Source: an uncultured Oscillochloris sp. (GTDB taxonomy: Bacteria > Chloroflexota > Chloroflexia > Chloroflexales > Chloroflexaceae). From it: DNA of 14,672 bases. Made by a program: the position numbers and the translations under genes. Within the stretch, counting starts at the first letter, position 1. Each line of letters starts with the position of its first letter. Below are positions 7,814-13,828 of the stretch, piece by piece. The stretch covers positions 1 to 14,672 of the forward strand of contig CAIRFY010000004.1 in NCBI GenBank assembly GCA_903877945.1, given 5' to 3'. The notes below the pieces were generated by a model, which made no database searches, was not told the DNA's origin, and was given only the letters and a program-made list of their open reading frames with translations.

Positions 7814-7842
7814 TTGCACACTACCCAGCATTATGATAAAAT
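7814..7842 (+). promoter_or_regulatory. Sigma70-type promoter for tRNA-Ser
   Basis: TTGCAC (7814-7819) and TAAAAT (7837-7842) are separated by exactly 17 bases. Predicted initiation is about 5-6 bases before the mature tRNA 5' end at 7855. Confidence 0.7.
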
Positions 7843-7854
7843 CTCGCAGGTTAA

Positions 7855-7946
7855 GGGCAGGTCGCATAGCCTGGTCTAGTGCGCGGCACTGGAAATGCCG
7901 TACAGCAGCAATGCTGTCGCGAGTTCGAATCTCGCCCTGCCCGCCA
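7855..7946 (+). tRNA. tRNA-Ser (anticodon GGA)
   Basis: A 92-nt class II tRNA folds completely. The acceptor stem is GGGCAGG (7855-7861) with CCTGCCC (7936-7942). The D arm is GCA/TGC. The anticodon stem is CGGCA/TGCCG around loop CTGGAAA, with anticodon GGA at 7891-7893. There is a long variable arm (about 7901-7918), and a T arm GCGAG-TTCGAAT-CTCGC. Discriminator G73 is followed by an encoded CCA (7944-7946). The long variable arm and G73 are serine identity features. It reads UCC and UCU codons. It sits between inverted-repeat elements, with no clear terminator just after it. Confidence 0.97.
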
Positions 7947-8104
7947 CAGTTCCCCGCGACGAAGATGGCCCTGCTAGACGTGTGTACGGACAACGCAGGG
8001 CGCACGCACGTACACTGCTCCGAAGCCTCGCCCCTCCCCTCGCACAACCGAGATGTGTTTGATAAAACAAGTTGCTTGGTTCACCTGCCACAGAATGATG
8101 CTTT
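7947..8104. other. Spacer between tRNA-Ser and the next inverted repeat
   Basis: About 160 bases with no credible gene, terminator or repeat beyond a weak GCCCTG/CAGGGC pairing. I see nothing functional in it. Confidence 0.5.
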
Positions 8105-8236
8105 AGAAGCTGTCTGAAAAGTCACCGCCCCCCTCCCAACCTCCCCCCGATGGGGAGAGGAGTCGACTCCCTCCCCCATCGGGGGAGGGCTGGGGAGGGG
8201 GAATCGCAGGATATGTAACCTTTTCAGACAGCTTCT
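8105..8236. mobile_element. MITE-like palindromic element, 132 bp, 17-bp terminal inverted repeats
   Basis: AGAAGCTGTCTGAAAAG (8105-8121) is exactly repeated in inverse at 8220-8236. The inside is also an imperfect palindrome of C-rich and G-rich tracts (a CCCCGATGGGGAG-like centre), so the whole element can form one long hairpin. GCTGTCTGAAAAG-type termini resemble insertion-sequence ends. There is no coding capacity. Confidence 0.72.
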
Positions 8237-8239
8237 TAG

Positions 8240-8370
8240 GCATGTTTCAAAATGGGCACATTCAGCGTGACAGTTCGTAGCGCAGGCTTCCAGCCTGCGG
8301 CGGTGTTGCTGGCCGCCTGGAAGGCGGCGCTACGTTCACGTCACACTGTCAAGCCGATTTGAACCAGGCA
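8240..8370. repeat. Inverted repeat with nested GTAGCGC / CAGGCTTCCAGCCTG palindrome
   Basis: The best-paired core is 8268-8343, where TGACAGTTCGTAGCGC faces GCGCTACGTTCACGTCA. Inside it lie CAGGCTTCCAGCCTG and CCGCCTGGAAGGCGG, each self-complementary. Weaker outer pairing (TTTCAAAATGGGC with GCCGATTTGAA) extends to about 8240 and 8370. Palindromes of the form GTAGCGC plus GGCTTCCAGCC are typical of dispersed intergenic repeats. It ends about 25 bases before the start of the downstream SDR gene. Confidence 0.6.
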
Positions 8371-8393
8371 TTAATCTCCGAACTGCCCCCCTT

Positions 8394-9383
8394 ATGATCA
8401 CCTTAGTTACTGGCGGCAACGGCTTTGTTGGCCGCTCTATCGTTGAGATGCTCCTGGCCCGTGGCGATCAGGTGCGCGTGCTTGGGCGTCATCGTTACCC
8501 TGAGTTGGAGGCTCTGGGCGCCCAGGGTTTTCAGGTTGACCTGTCGGTACCCGAGGTTGCCGTCGGTCTGGGCACGGCGATGGCTGGGGTCGAGGTGGTC
8601 TTCCACGTGGCAGCGAAGGCCGGGTTCTGGGGCACGTTTGATGATTACTACCGCAACAATGTGACCGCCACCCAGCGTGTGATTCGTGCCGCCGTGCGCG
8701 CTGGTGTGCCGAAGTTTGTCTATACATCTTCGCCGTCGGTGGCCATCGGTGCGGAGGATCTGGAGGGGGTCGATGAGTCGACGCCCTACCCCGAGCATTT
8801 TCTGGCCGCCTACCCGCACACCAAATCCCTCGCGGAGCGATTCGTCCTGGCCCGCCAGGACATCGCGACAACGGCTATTCGCCCGCACCTGATCTGGGGG
8901 CCGCGTGATCCACACATCTTCCCACGCCTGATCGCCCGCGCCCGCCGGGGGTTGCTCCCTCGGATCGGCCCTGGTACCAATAAAGTTGATATAACCTACG
9001 TTGAAAATGTGGCCGAGGCTCACATCCAGGCGGCGGACGCCCTTGGCGAAGACTCGCCCCTGCGCGGGCGGGCCTACTTTATCGGCCAAGAACAGCCGGT
9101 GAATCTGTGGGACTTCATTGAGAAGGTGGTGACGGGCGCGGGCTGTCCTCCCATCCGCCGACACATATCGGAGCGCAGCGCAATGGGCCTGGCTACTGTG
9201 GCGGAGCTGACCTACGCCCGGCTCGGCCTGCGCCAGGAGCCGCCCCTCACCCGCTTCACCGTCACGCAGTTGACCCACTCGCACTGGTTCGACCACAGCG
9301 CCGCTCAGCGCGACTTCGGCTACGGCCCGCGCATCTCCACCGACGAGGGGCTGCGCCGCACCCTGGCGGCGATGGGCAGGTAG
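8394..9383 (+). CDS. Extended SDR NAD(P)-dependent reductase, OleD-like / 3-beta-hydroxysteroid dehydrogenase family
   Basis: A 329-residue extended short-chain dehydrogenase/reductase. It has the Rossmann nucleotide motif TGGNGFVG (6-13), a TSSPS stretch carrying the catalytic Ser/Thr (111-115), and the Y140-x3-K144 active-site pair in YPHTK. Blocks such as FHVAAKAGFWG (70-80), IRPHLIWGP and EPPLTRFTVTQL closely recall OleD, the NADPH-dependent 2-alkyl-3-ketoalkanoate reductase of head-to-head olefin synthesis. That reaction converts a beta-keto acid to a beta-hydroxy acid before lactonisation and decarboxylation. OleA, OleB and OleC are not in this window, so OleD function rests on similarity I recall; a general sterol or 3-beta-HSD-like reductase is the alternative. 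The ATG start follows a C-rich stretch with no clear Shine-Dalgarno. It is monocistronic here and converges with the polyferredoxin gene 56 bp away. Confidence 0.85.
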   Translation: MITLVTGGNGFVGRSIVEMLLARGDQVRVLGRHRYPELEALGAQGFQVDLSVPEVAVGLGTAMAGVEVVFHVAAKAGFWGTFDDYYRNNVTATQRVIRAAVRAGVPKFVYTSSPSVAIGAEDLEGVDESTPYPEHFLAAYPHTKSLAERFVLARQDIATTAIRPHLIWGPRDPHIFPRLIARARRGLLPRIGPGTNKVDITYVENVAEAHIQAADALGEDSPLRGRAYFIGQEQPVNLWDFIEKVVTGAGCPPIRRHISERSAMGLATVAELTYARLGLRQEPPLTRFTVTQLTHSHWFDHSAAQRDFGYGPRISTDEGLRRTLAAMGR

Positions 9384-9423
9384 GGTTTACTGCATCTGGA
9401 TAGGGTCGGCGGGGTGTGAACGA

Positions 9424-9443
9424 GTAGTCACAGTTGTGGCTAC
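9424..9443. terminator. Short inverted repeat at the convergent gene ends
   Basis: GTAGTCACA and TGTGGCTAC pair with a single G-T-type mismatch around a 2-base gap. It lies between the OleD-like gene and the polyferredoxin gene and overlaps the latter's stop. There is no T-tract, so a terminator role is only weakly supported. Confidence 0.3.
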
Positions 9444-10804
9444 ATCCGCATCGCCATCGGCAGGATGAACAGGTAGACATTGATCGCGCCGAGGATGGCG
9501 ATCACCGCCGCGTAAGGCGCGAAGGTGCGCCAGGTCGTCTGTGCCGCGCCGAAGTTGCTGCGTGCGATCCGGTAGGCCGCGTAGAGCGAACTCAGGATGC
9601 CCAGCGCCACCAGGATGTACTGCATCACCTGGATGACCCCGGTGGACAGCAGCGCGGGCGACTCCTCGCCCACATGCTGCCCTACCAGCATCAGGGCGGT
9701 GAACCAGACCGCCTTGCCCTCGGCGAAGAGGTGGAAGAGGTTGTGGGCCACGTGGCCGGCCACGTCCAGCGGGATGATCGCGTAGCCAAACATGGCGAAG
9801 TTGCGGGCCAGGCTGGCCCCGTTCAGTCGCCCGGCCGCCAGGGCCGTCAGGGCCATCAGCGTTACCGGGATGGCCATCGCGATCAGGAAGGTGATCGTGA
9901 AGGTCACGGCGTAGCTGGTGGTGCCGACCAACTGCTCCAACCCGGCCAGCACTGCCTGCCAGCCCTCCAGCATGGTGATGTTCTGCACGAAGACGATGCC
10001 CATGATCACGACGGCTAGGAACGCCTCCTCGACCTTCGGCTTGCGCACGAACCACAACTCCGAGGTTGGTGGGCGCAGCGTGAGCGTGATCGAGTCATTG
10101 GGGCAACTCTTCACGCAGTTGGCGCAGAGGTTACAACTGGCGTTGCTCTCCAGCGTGCGCGGGAACTCGAACATCGGACAGCCCGCCGCCTTTTCGCTGC
10201 CGTTGAAGCAGGCCGCCTTGCTGGTGCAGGTGGCGCAGACCGAGGGCGTGGCGCGCAGGGCGATCATGCCGGTGCGGGCGTAGTTGCCCGAGAGGCCGCC
10301 GAGAAAGCAGAGGTAGCGGCAGAAGGTGCGGCGCTGGAAGAAGGCGCCGGACACCACCACGCCGGTGGTGAGCATCAGCAGCAGGATGCCCGATCCCCAG
10401 GGTGACTCGACCACGCCGAAGACGTGATCGCTCCAGGTGATCAGGATGAAGCTGATGTCGATGATCCAGATGCCGTAGCTCTTGAGGAACTTCGGCACCG
10501 GGCGGTTGAGGCCGACCAGCTTCTGCACAAAGTCGCTGAGTGTGGCGAAGGGGCAGATCGCGCACCAGAAGCGGCCCAGAAAGACAAAGATGATCGGGAT
10601 GAGCGGCCACCAGAATACCCAGGTCAGGGCGGTGCCCAGGTTATCATGGGCGGCGTCGGGGCCGAGCATGAGCTGCCAGACGATCAGGGTGAAGGCGGTA
10701 GCGGTGACCCACTGGAAGATGCCGGGGTACCAGCGGCTGCGCAGGAAGCCGCCGATCAGTCGGTTGTGCAGCAGGTTGCGGTCAGGAGGGGTGACGGTGC
10801 TCAT
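9440..10804 (-). CDS. Membrane-bound polyferredoxin, NapH/NosR/CcoG-like 4Fe-4S protein
   Basis: A 454-residue polytopic membrane iron-sulfur protein. Hydrophobic segments lie near residues 30-46, 61-77, 110-125, 138-154, 250-265, 289-310, 380-400 and 430-450. Two membrane-proximal cysteine pairs occur at WCAICP (C81, C84) and FCRYLC (C162, C166), as in the Fer4_5 domain of NapH, NosR and CcoG. Then come C190, C193, C199 and C209 in irregular spacing, and a canonical 4Fe-4S motif C224-x2-C227-x2-C230-x3-C234-P. The C-terminal membrane part has GHVAHNLFHLF with three histidines (351, 354, 358) that could bind heme or metal. It is likely an electron conduit between the quinone pool and a periplasmic or extracytoplasmic acceptor, which cannot be named. 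It follows the Met-rich secreted protein gene by 61 bp, with its own GAGGAGC ribosome-binding site, and is probably cotranscribed, suggesting a redox-linked copper or metal task. Confidence 0.83.
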   Translation of the reverse strand: MSTVTPPDRNLLHNRLIGGFLRSRWYPGIFQWVTATAFTLIVWQLMLGPDAAHDNLGTALTWVFWWPLIPIIFVFLGRFWCAICPFATLSDFVQKLVGLNRPVPKFLKSYGIWIIDISFILITWSDHVFGVVESPWGSGILLLMLTTGVVVSGAFFQRRTFCRYLCFLGGLSGNYARTGMIALRATPSVCATCTSKAACFNGSEKAAGCPMFEFPRTLESNASCNLCANCVKSCPNDSITLTLRPPTSELWFVRKPKVEEAFLAVVIMGIVFVQNITMLEGWQAVLAGLEQLVGTTSYAVTFTITFLIAMAIPVTLMALTALAAGRLNGASLARNFAMFGYAIIPLDVAGHVAHNLFHLFAEGKAVWFTALMLVGQHVGEESPALLSTGVIQVMQYILVALGILSSLYAAYRIARSNFGAAQTTWRTFAPYAAVIAILGAINVYLFILPMAMRM

Positions 10805-10865
10805 CAGATCTGCTCCTCAGATGTCCATGCGCGGGGGACACAACGCCCGATGAAAAGCGCCGGAT

Positions 10866-11654
10866 CTATCGGCTATCGGCTATTTTCACCTCAGCGGTGG
10901 CGGCGGCAGGCGCGGGCCTGGCGGGCGTGCGGGGCTTCCGGTGCCGCAGGATCGCCGCCGTAAGGATGGCGAGGGCGTTGATGGCGGCGAAACCGCCGAG
11001 TACCAGCCCACGCGGGCGGCCCTGGGCGACCGCGAGGTCGAAGGTTGTCCCGTACTCCTGGCCGTCAATCGTGAAGACCACGCCCACCGTCCAGGTGCCG
11101 GGCTGGTCGAAGCTGAGCGTGCCCTGGTAGCTGCCGGGAGCGTCACCAGTGTGGAGCAGCACAGGAAGGCCGTACCCCTCGGTGGCGCTGGCCGCGCCGT
11201 GGTCGTGCGCTGTTGCGGGGGGCACGGCGGTGGACATCCCAGCCATGCCTTCCATCCCCGGCATCCCGGCCATACTATCCGTCACCGAGGTGGCGGGTGC
11301 GCTGGTGGCGTCTTCCATCCCCGGCATCCCGGCCATCCCTGTGTCGGCACCGTGGGCGTCGCGTGTGGTGGATGGCAACATTGCGCCGTGACCGTCCGCT
11401 GCCGGGAGGTAGGCCAGGAGTGTGGCGCTCACAATGGCATTCGTTACCGATTGCTGGCGCGCATCGCGGAGCGTGACGATCACCGTGGCATTCCCGGTAG
11501 CAGCCTCAGTGGGGCTGGTGAGCGTGAGGGTGTAGCCATCGACAACGATACTGGGGGTGTGATCTGTACTATTTTGGGCGCGGGCAAGTTGCGGGCCTGC
11601 CACCAGCAGCACGAAGGCGAGGAGGACGATCAGCGTGAGGATGCGTTGTCGCAT
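10866..11654 (-). CDS. Secreted/membrane-anchored Met- and His-rich protein with YtkA-like domain (putative copper binding)
   Basis: A 262-residue exported protein. It has an N-terminal signal peptide (about 1-26, cleavage near ARAQ) and a beta-rich domain split by an insertion. The N-terminal half is about 33-83 (DGYTLTLTSPTEAATG, then TLRDARQQSVTNA). The C-terminal half is about 161-210 (GSYQGTLSFDQPGTWTVGV), resembling YtkA/FixH-like domains. The insertion (about 86-155) carries two MAGMPGME copies, a GMAGM and DGHG/HDHG histidines, a Met/His composition typical of Cu(I)/Cu(II)-binding segments. A C-terminal transmembrane helix (about 216-236) ends in a basic cytoplasmic tail RHRKPRTPARP. 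The domain name and copper binding are inferred. At DNA level the two repeats share the CCATCCCCGGCATCCCGGCC word (near 11255 and 11318, plus strand). An AAGGA ribosome-binding site lies about 10 bases before the ATG. It is divergent from the response regulator gene. Confidence 0.78.
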   Translation of the reverse strand: MRQRILTLIVLLAFVLLVAGPQLARAQNSTDHTPSIVVDGYTLTLTSPTEAATGNATVIVTLRDARQQSVTNAIVSATLLAYLPAADGHGAMLPSTTRDAHGADTGMAGMPGMEDATSAPATSVTDSMAGMPGMEGMAGMSTAVPPATAHDHGAASATEGYGLPVLLHTGDAPGSYQGTLSFDQPGTWTVGVVFTIDGQEYGTTFDLAVAQGRPRGLVLGGFAAINALAILTAAILRHRKPRTPARPAPAAATAEVKIADSR

Positions 11655-11881
11655 AGGGTCAGTTCCTTGTTCGTCGCAGCATATCGATTGTTTCCTGTCT
11701 CGCTGTCATCGGGTACGTGCAGATCCAGTGTAGCGGATGCGGATCAAGAAACGATGCGACAGATGTTCAAGATTGGGTCAAGGTTGTGCCGCTTGGCACA
11801 GAAGATGGCCTATGCGCGTTGACCAGCGACCGGATCTCAGGTAGACTTCGGTTGCCCCCTGCACGTACCTGAGGTGCTACG
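11655..11881. promoter_or_regulatory. Divergent control region with candidate operators
   Basis: This 227-bp region lies between the Met-rich gene (-) and the response regulator gene (+). It holds a perfect TGTGCC-GCTT-GGCACA palindrome (11785-11800). It also holds a direct repeat TCAAG at 11767-11771 and 11778-11782, an 11-bp period like the half-sites bound by OmpR/PhoB regulators. Both lie just upstream of the response regulator promoter. Binding by that regulator is inference only. Confidence 0.4.
11819..11847 (+). promoter_or_regulatory. Sigma70-type promoter for the response regulator gene
   Basis: TTGACC (11819-11824) and TAGACT (11842-11847) are spaced by 17 bases. Predicted initiation near 11854 leaves a leader of under 30 nt containing the ribosome-binding site GAGGTG (11871-11876), 5 bases before the ATG. 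Confidence 0.65.
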
Positions 11882-12595
11882 ATGTCCGATCTGCCGACGG
11901 TGTTGATAGTCGATGACGAGGCGCGGCTACGCGATCTGCTGCACACCTACTTGACCCAGGCCGGATTCACGGTGCTACTCGCCGCCGATGGGCCGGGCGC
12001 GCTGGCTCTGGCCCAGCAGCATCGGCCAGATGTGGTGGTACTCGATCTGATGCTGCCCGGCATCGATGGGTTGGAGGTCTGTCGGCAGTTGCGTCGCTTT
12101 TCCGACGCCTACGTGCTGATGCTCACCGCACGAGCCGAAGAGATTGATCGAGTGGTCGGCCTGGAGGTGGGCGCTGACGACTACGTGACCAAGCCCTTCT
12201 CGCCGCGCGAGCTGGTGGCCCGCGTCCGTGCGATGCTCCGCCGCCCACGCGGCGGGGCGAGCCCGGTCACCCCAGCGCTAGCGCCGCCGCCGATCACCCT
12301 CGGCCCGCTGCGCATCGATGACGCCCACCACGAAGTTACCCTTGATGGCGCGCCGATCACCCTCACCACGACCGAGTATGGTCTGCTCAACGCCCTAGCC
12401 GCGCACCCTGGCCAGATCTGCACCCGTGCCCGGCTGCTGGAGCAGGTCTGGGGCAGCGACTACTTCGGTGATGACCATGTGGTGGACGTACATATCGCTA
12501 ACTTGCGGAAGAAGCTTGGCGAGGACTCCACGCAGATGCGGCTGATCGAGACCGTGCGCGGGGTGGGCTACCGGCTGCGGGTAGGAATCCCCTAG
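11882..12595 (+). CDS. OmpR/PhoB-family two-component response regulator
   Basis: A 237-residue DNA-binding response regulator. The receiver domain (about 5-120) has the acidic pair D11/D12, phosphoacceptor D55 in VLDLMLPGIDG, T82 in MLTARAE and K104 in VTKPF. All catalytic residues are intact. A Pro/Ala-rich linker (about 121-140) leads to a winged-helix DNA-binding domain (about 143-235). Its typical elements are LTTTEYGLLNALAAHPGQICTRARLLEQVWG and the wing DVHIANLRKKLGED, with the C-terminal RGVGYRL. It presumably activates or represses targets after phosphorylation by a sensor kinase. No histidine kinase gene adjoins it: downstream come only hairpin repeats and then an unrelated gene. Its position divergent from the Met-rich/polyferredoxin pair suggests that pair as a target, with metal or redox stress as the signal (inference). 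Confidence 0.94.
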   Translation: MSDLPTVLIVDDEARLRDLLHTYLTQAGFTVLLAADGPGALALAQQHRPDVVVLDLMLPGIDGLEVCRQLRRFSDAYVLMLTARAEEIDRVVGLEVGADDYVTKPFSPRELVARVRAMLRRPRGGASPVTPALAPPPITLGPLRIDDAHHEVTLDGAPITLTTTEYGLLNALAAHPGQICTRARLLEQVWGSDYFGDDHVVDVHIANLRKKLGEDSTQMRLIETVRGVGYRLRVGIP

Positions 12596-12730
12596 TGGTA
12601 TTGGCAAAGCTGGAGTAGTCCACGCTCGCGCCCTCCGACCCGCTGTCGCCTCCGGCGGGGGTTTGGGGCGCAGCCCCCCATACGGCCCCGCAGCCGGGGA
12701 TTGGGGGCCGCAGGCCCCCGATAATGATCA

Positions 12731-12779
12731 TATTTTTGGTTGAAATTGTGCGCTCCGTGCGCAATTTCAACCAAAAATA
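12731..12779. terminator. Long A/T-rich hairpin downstream of the response regulator gene
   Basis: TATTTTTGGTTGAAATT and AATTTCAACCAAAAATA are perfect complements (17 bp), closing on an inner GCGC/GCGC pairing with a small bulge. Its composition contrasts sharply with the surrounding GC-rich hairpins. It could end response regulator transcripts or be a transposon-derived palindrome; there is no separate T-tract. Confidence 0.45.
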
Positions 12780-12897
12780 GGGAAGGTTTTAGGGCGGCAG
12801 CCCTAAACTTGATGTGCATGGGGTGCAGCCCCCGCGACGTTGCACCAGCCCTGGATTGAACCTTGTTAGCGGTTCGTGCAGCACTTGCACCCTGGTG

Positions 12898-12903
12898 TAT
12901 AAT
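12898..12903 (+). promoter_or_regulatory. -10 box for the MshEN-like gene
   Basis: A consensus TATAAT lies 45 bases before the chosen ATG. No good -35 hexamer is found 16-18 bases upstream (CGTGCA at 12875-12880), so the promoter may need an activator. It supports the start at 12949 rather than further upstream. Confidence 0.5.
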
Positions 12904-12948
12904 AAGAGATCCAACCCAATAACCCGAACACGATACGGATCAATTGCG

Positions 12949-13695
12949 ATGAAACAATGTAGTCATCCATGCAAGACTGTCGCCTTCAATCATAATAACC
13001 TAGAGAAGTTGCGATCTCATTTGCTTGAGGGATACCAGTGCTTGGATGCGTGGCTGGCCCTGAGCCAGCTTGTGGGCGACCCACGCCAGCGGAGGGACTG
13101 CCTTGAGCGGGCCTCTGTGCTGGCCCCCGACAACACACAGGTACGGATCGCCTATCTGGAGGCACATATTGCGCTTGAACCGAACGATGTGACGGCGCAG
13201 CAGACGCTGGCTGAGATCCGCACGATGCAACTGCTCTCGGGCATGAAGACGGATCACTTCCACGAGAAGCCACGGGCGCGCCTGATCGGCGATGTTCTGA
13301 TCTCGATTGGAGCGATCTCGGGCGATGAACTAAGCGATGTGCTGCGTGTGCAGAAATCTGGCAGTGTCATCTCAACCGAACGCCGCGTCGGCCAGTTGCT
13401 GCTCAAAAAAGGGCTGATCACGCCTAGCAAGCTCGCACAGGCTCTGATCATCCAGCAGCAGGAGCGCAGCCAGCTTCGCATCGCCCCCCAGGTACTCGGC
13501 GAGTACCTCGTTGAGCAGAACTACATCACGCCTCAACAGCTTGAGCTCGCCCTCGCCGAACAGTTGCGCCTCGATCAGAAGGGCCAGCGGCTCAGCCTTG
13601 GACAGATCCTTGTCCGCCTGAACCTCATAAGCCAGGCTCGGATCGAGAGCGCGGCCAAAGAGCACGAGCTTTCGTTTTGGTCGAAGTTTGGGTAG
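12949..13695 (+). CDS. Stand-alone protein with four MshEN-like (T2SS ATPase N-terminal) motifs and a helical-repeat N-terminus; candidate c-di-GMP receptor
   Basis: With start ATG 12949 the protein has 248 residues. Residues about 15-95 look like TPR-type helical hairpins (WLALSQLVGDPRQRRDCLER, then ASVLAPDNTQVRIAYLEAHI). Residues 111-239 hold four copies of the roughly 24-residue motif that forms the MshEN / type II secretion ATPase N-terminal fold. Copy 1 is 111-135 (RLIGDVLISIGAI to Q135), copy 2 is 146-169 (RVGQLLLKKGLIT to Q169), copy 3 is 182-205 (VLGEYLVEQNYIT to Q205) and copy 4 is 216-239 (SLGQILVRLNLIS to H239). In MshE a tandem pair of such motifs binds c-di-GMP. Copies 1 and 2 keep the G-x-I core glycine; copies 3 and 4 have Asn there. 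No ATPase domain follows, so it may be a regulatory partner for pili, secretion or motility (inference). A longer frame from 12814 is rejected because it would span the -10 box. Confidence 0.75.
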   Translation: MKQCSHPCKTVAFNHNNLEKLRSHLLEGYQCLDAWLALSQLVGDPRQRRDCLERASVLAPDNTQVRIAYLEAHIALEPNDVTAQQTLAEIRTMQLLSGMKTDHFHEKPRARLIGDVLISIGAISGDELSDVLRVQKSGSVISTERRVGQLLLKKGLITPSKLAQALIIQQQERSQLRIAPQVLGEYLVEQNYITPQQLELALAEQLRLDQKGQRLSLGQILVRLNLISQARIESAAKEHELSFWSKFG

Positions 13696-13717
13696 GAGGG
13701 GGCGAGGCATACACCCC

Positions 13718-13769
13718 GGAGCCGCCGAGATCATGGCTGTGGCCAGATCTATCGGCGGCTCCTTGTTTT
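13718..13769 (+). terminator. Intrinsic terminator of the MshEN-like gene
   Basis: GGAGCCGCCGA (13718-13728) pairs perfectly with TCGGCGGCTCC (13752-13762). Inner GATC/GATC and TGGC/GCCA pairings follow, and TTGTTTT comes directly after the stem. It lies 23 bases after the stop codon. Confidence 0.85.
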
Positions 13770-13781
13770 GGGCGATGAAGG

Positions 13782-13818
13782 AAGGCCGAAGCACTCGTGG
13801 CGCGAGTGCTTCGGCCTT
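13782..13818. terminator. Perfect 16-bp hairpin, probable terminator for the minus-strand unit
   Basis: AAGGCCGAAGCACTCG and CGAGTGCTTCGGCCTT are exact complements around a TGGCG loop. The A/T-ended stem gives short T runs on either strand. It lies 11 bases beyond the stop of the 49-codon minus-strand gene, and with the preceding hairpin insulates two converging units. Confidence 0.7.
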
Positions 13819-13828
13819 TCACGCGAGG

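Larger units (their letters stand above)
12596..12948. repeat. Gene-free stretch with an array of short hairpins of GGGGC-GCA-GCCCC design
   Basis: Five short palindromes follow each other: GGGGC-GCA-GCCCC (12665-12677), CCCCG-CAGC-CGGGG (12686-12699), GGGGGCC-GCA-GGCCCCC (12703-12719), TTTAGGGC-GGCA-GCCCTAAA (12788-12807) and GGGG-TGCAG-CCCC (12820-12832). Each carries GCA or CAG in its loop. They look like members of a REP-like family. A long A/T-rich hairpin (12731-12779) sits among them. The last 100 bases contain the promoter of the next gene. Confidence 0.65.

Noticed and set aside
7650..8117. 155-codon + strand frame across the repeat region
   Set aside because: It runs through the C-rich repeat and the whole tRNA-Ser gene, so it cannot be a normal protein gene.
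8403..9296. 297-codon open frame on the - strand opposite the OleD-like gene
   Set aside because: The opposite frame has intact SDR motifs; this one has none and is explained by codon bias.
10941..11822. 293-codon + strand frame opposite the Met-rich protein gene
   Set aside because: Low-complexity translation, and it runs through the divergent promoter region; the minus-strand frame has signal peptide, domain and membrane helix.
12814..12948. N-terminal extension of the MshEN-like protein by 45 residues
   Set aside because: It would start within the hairpin array and include the TATAAT box; the added residues lack similarity to the domain.
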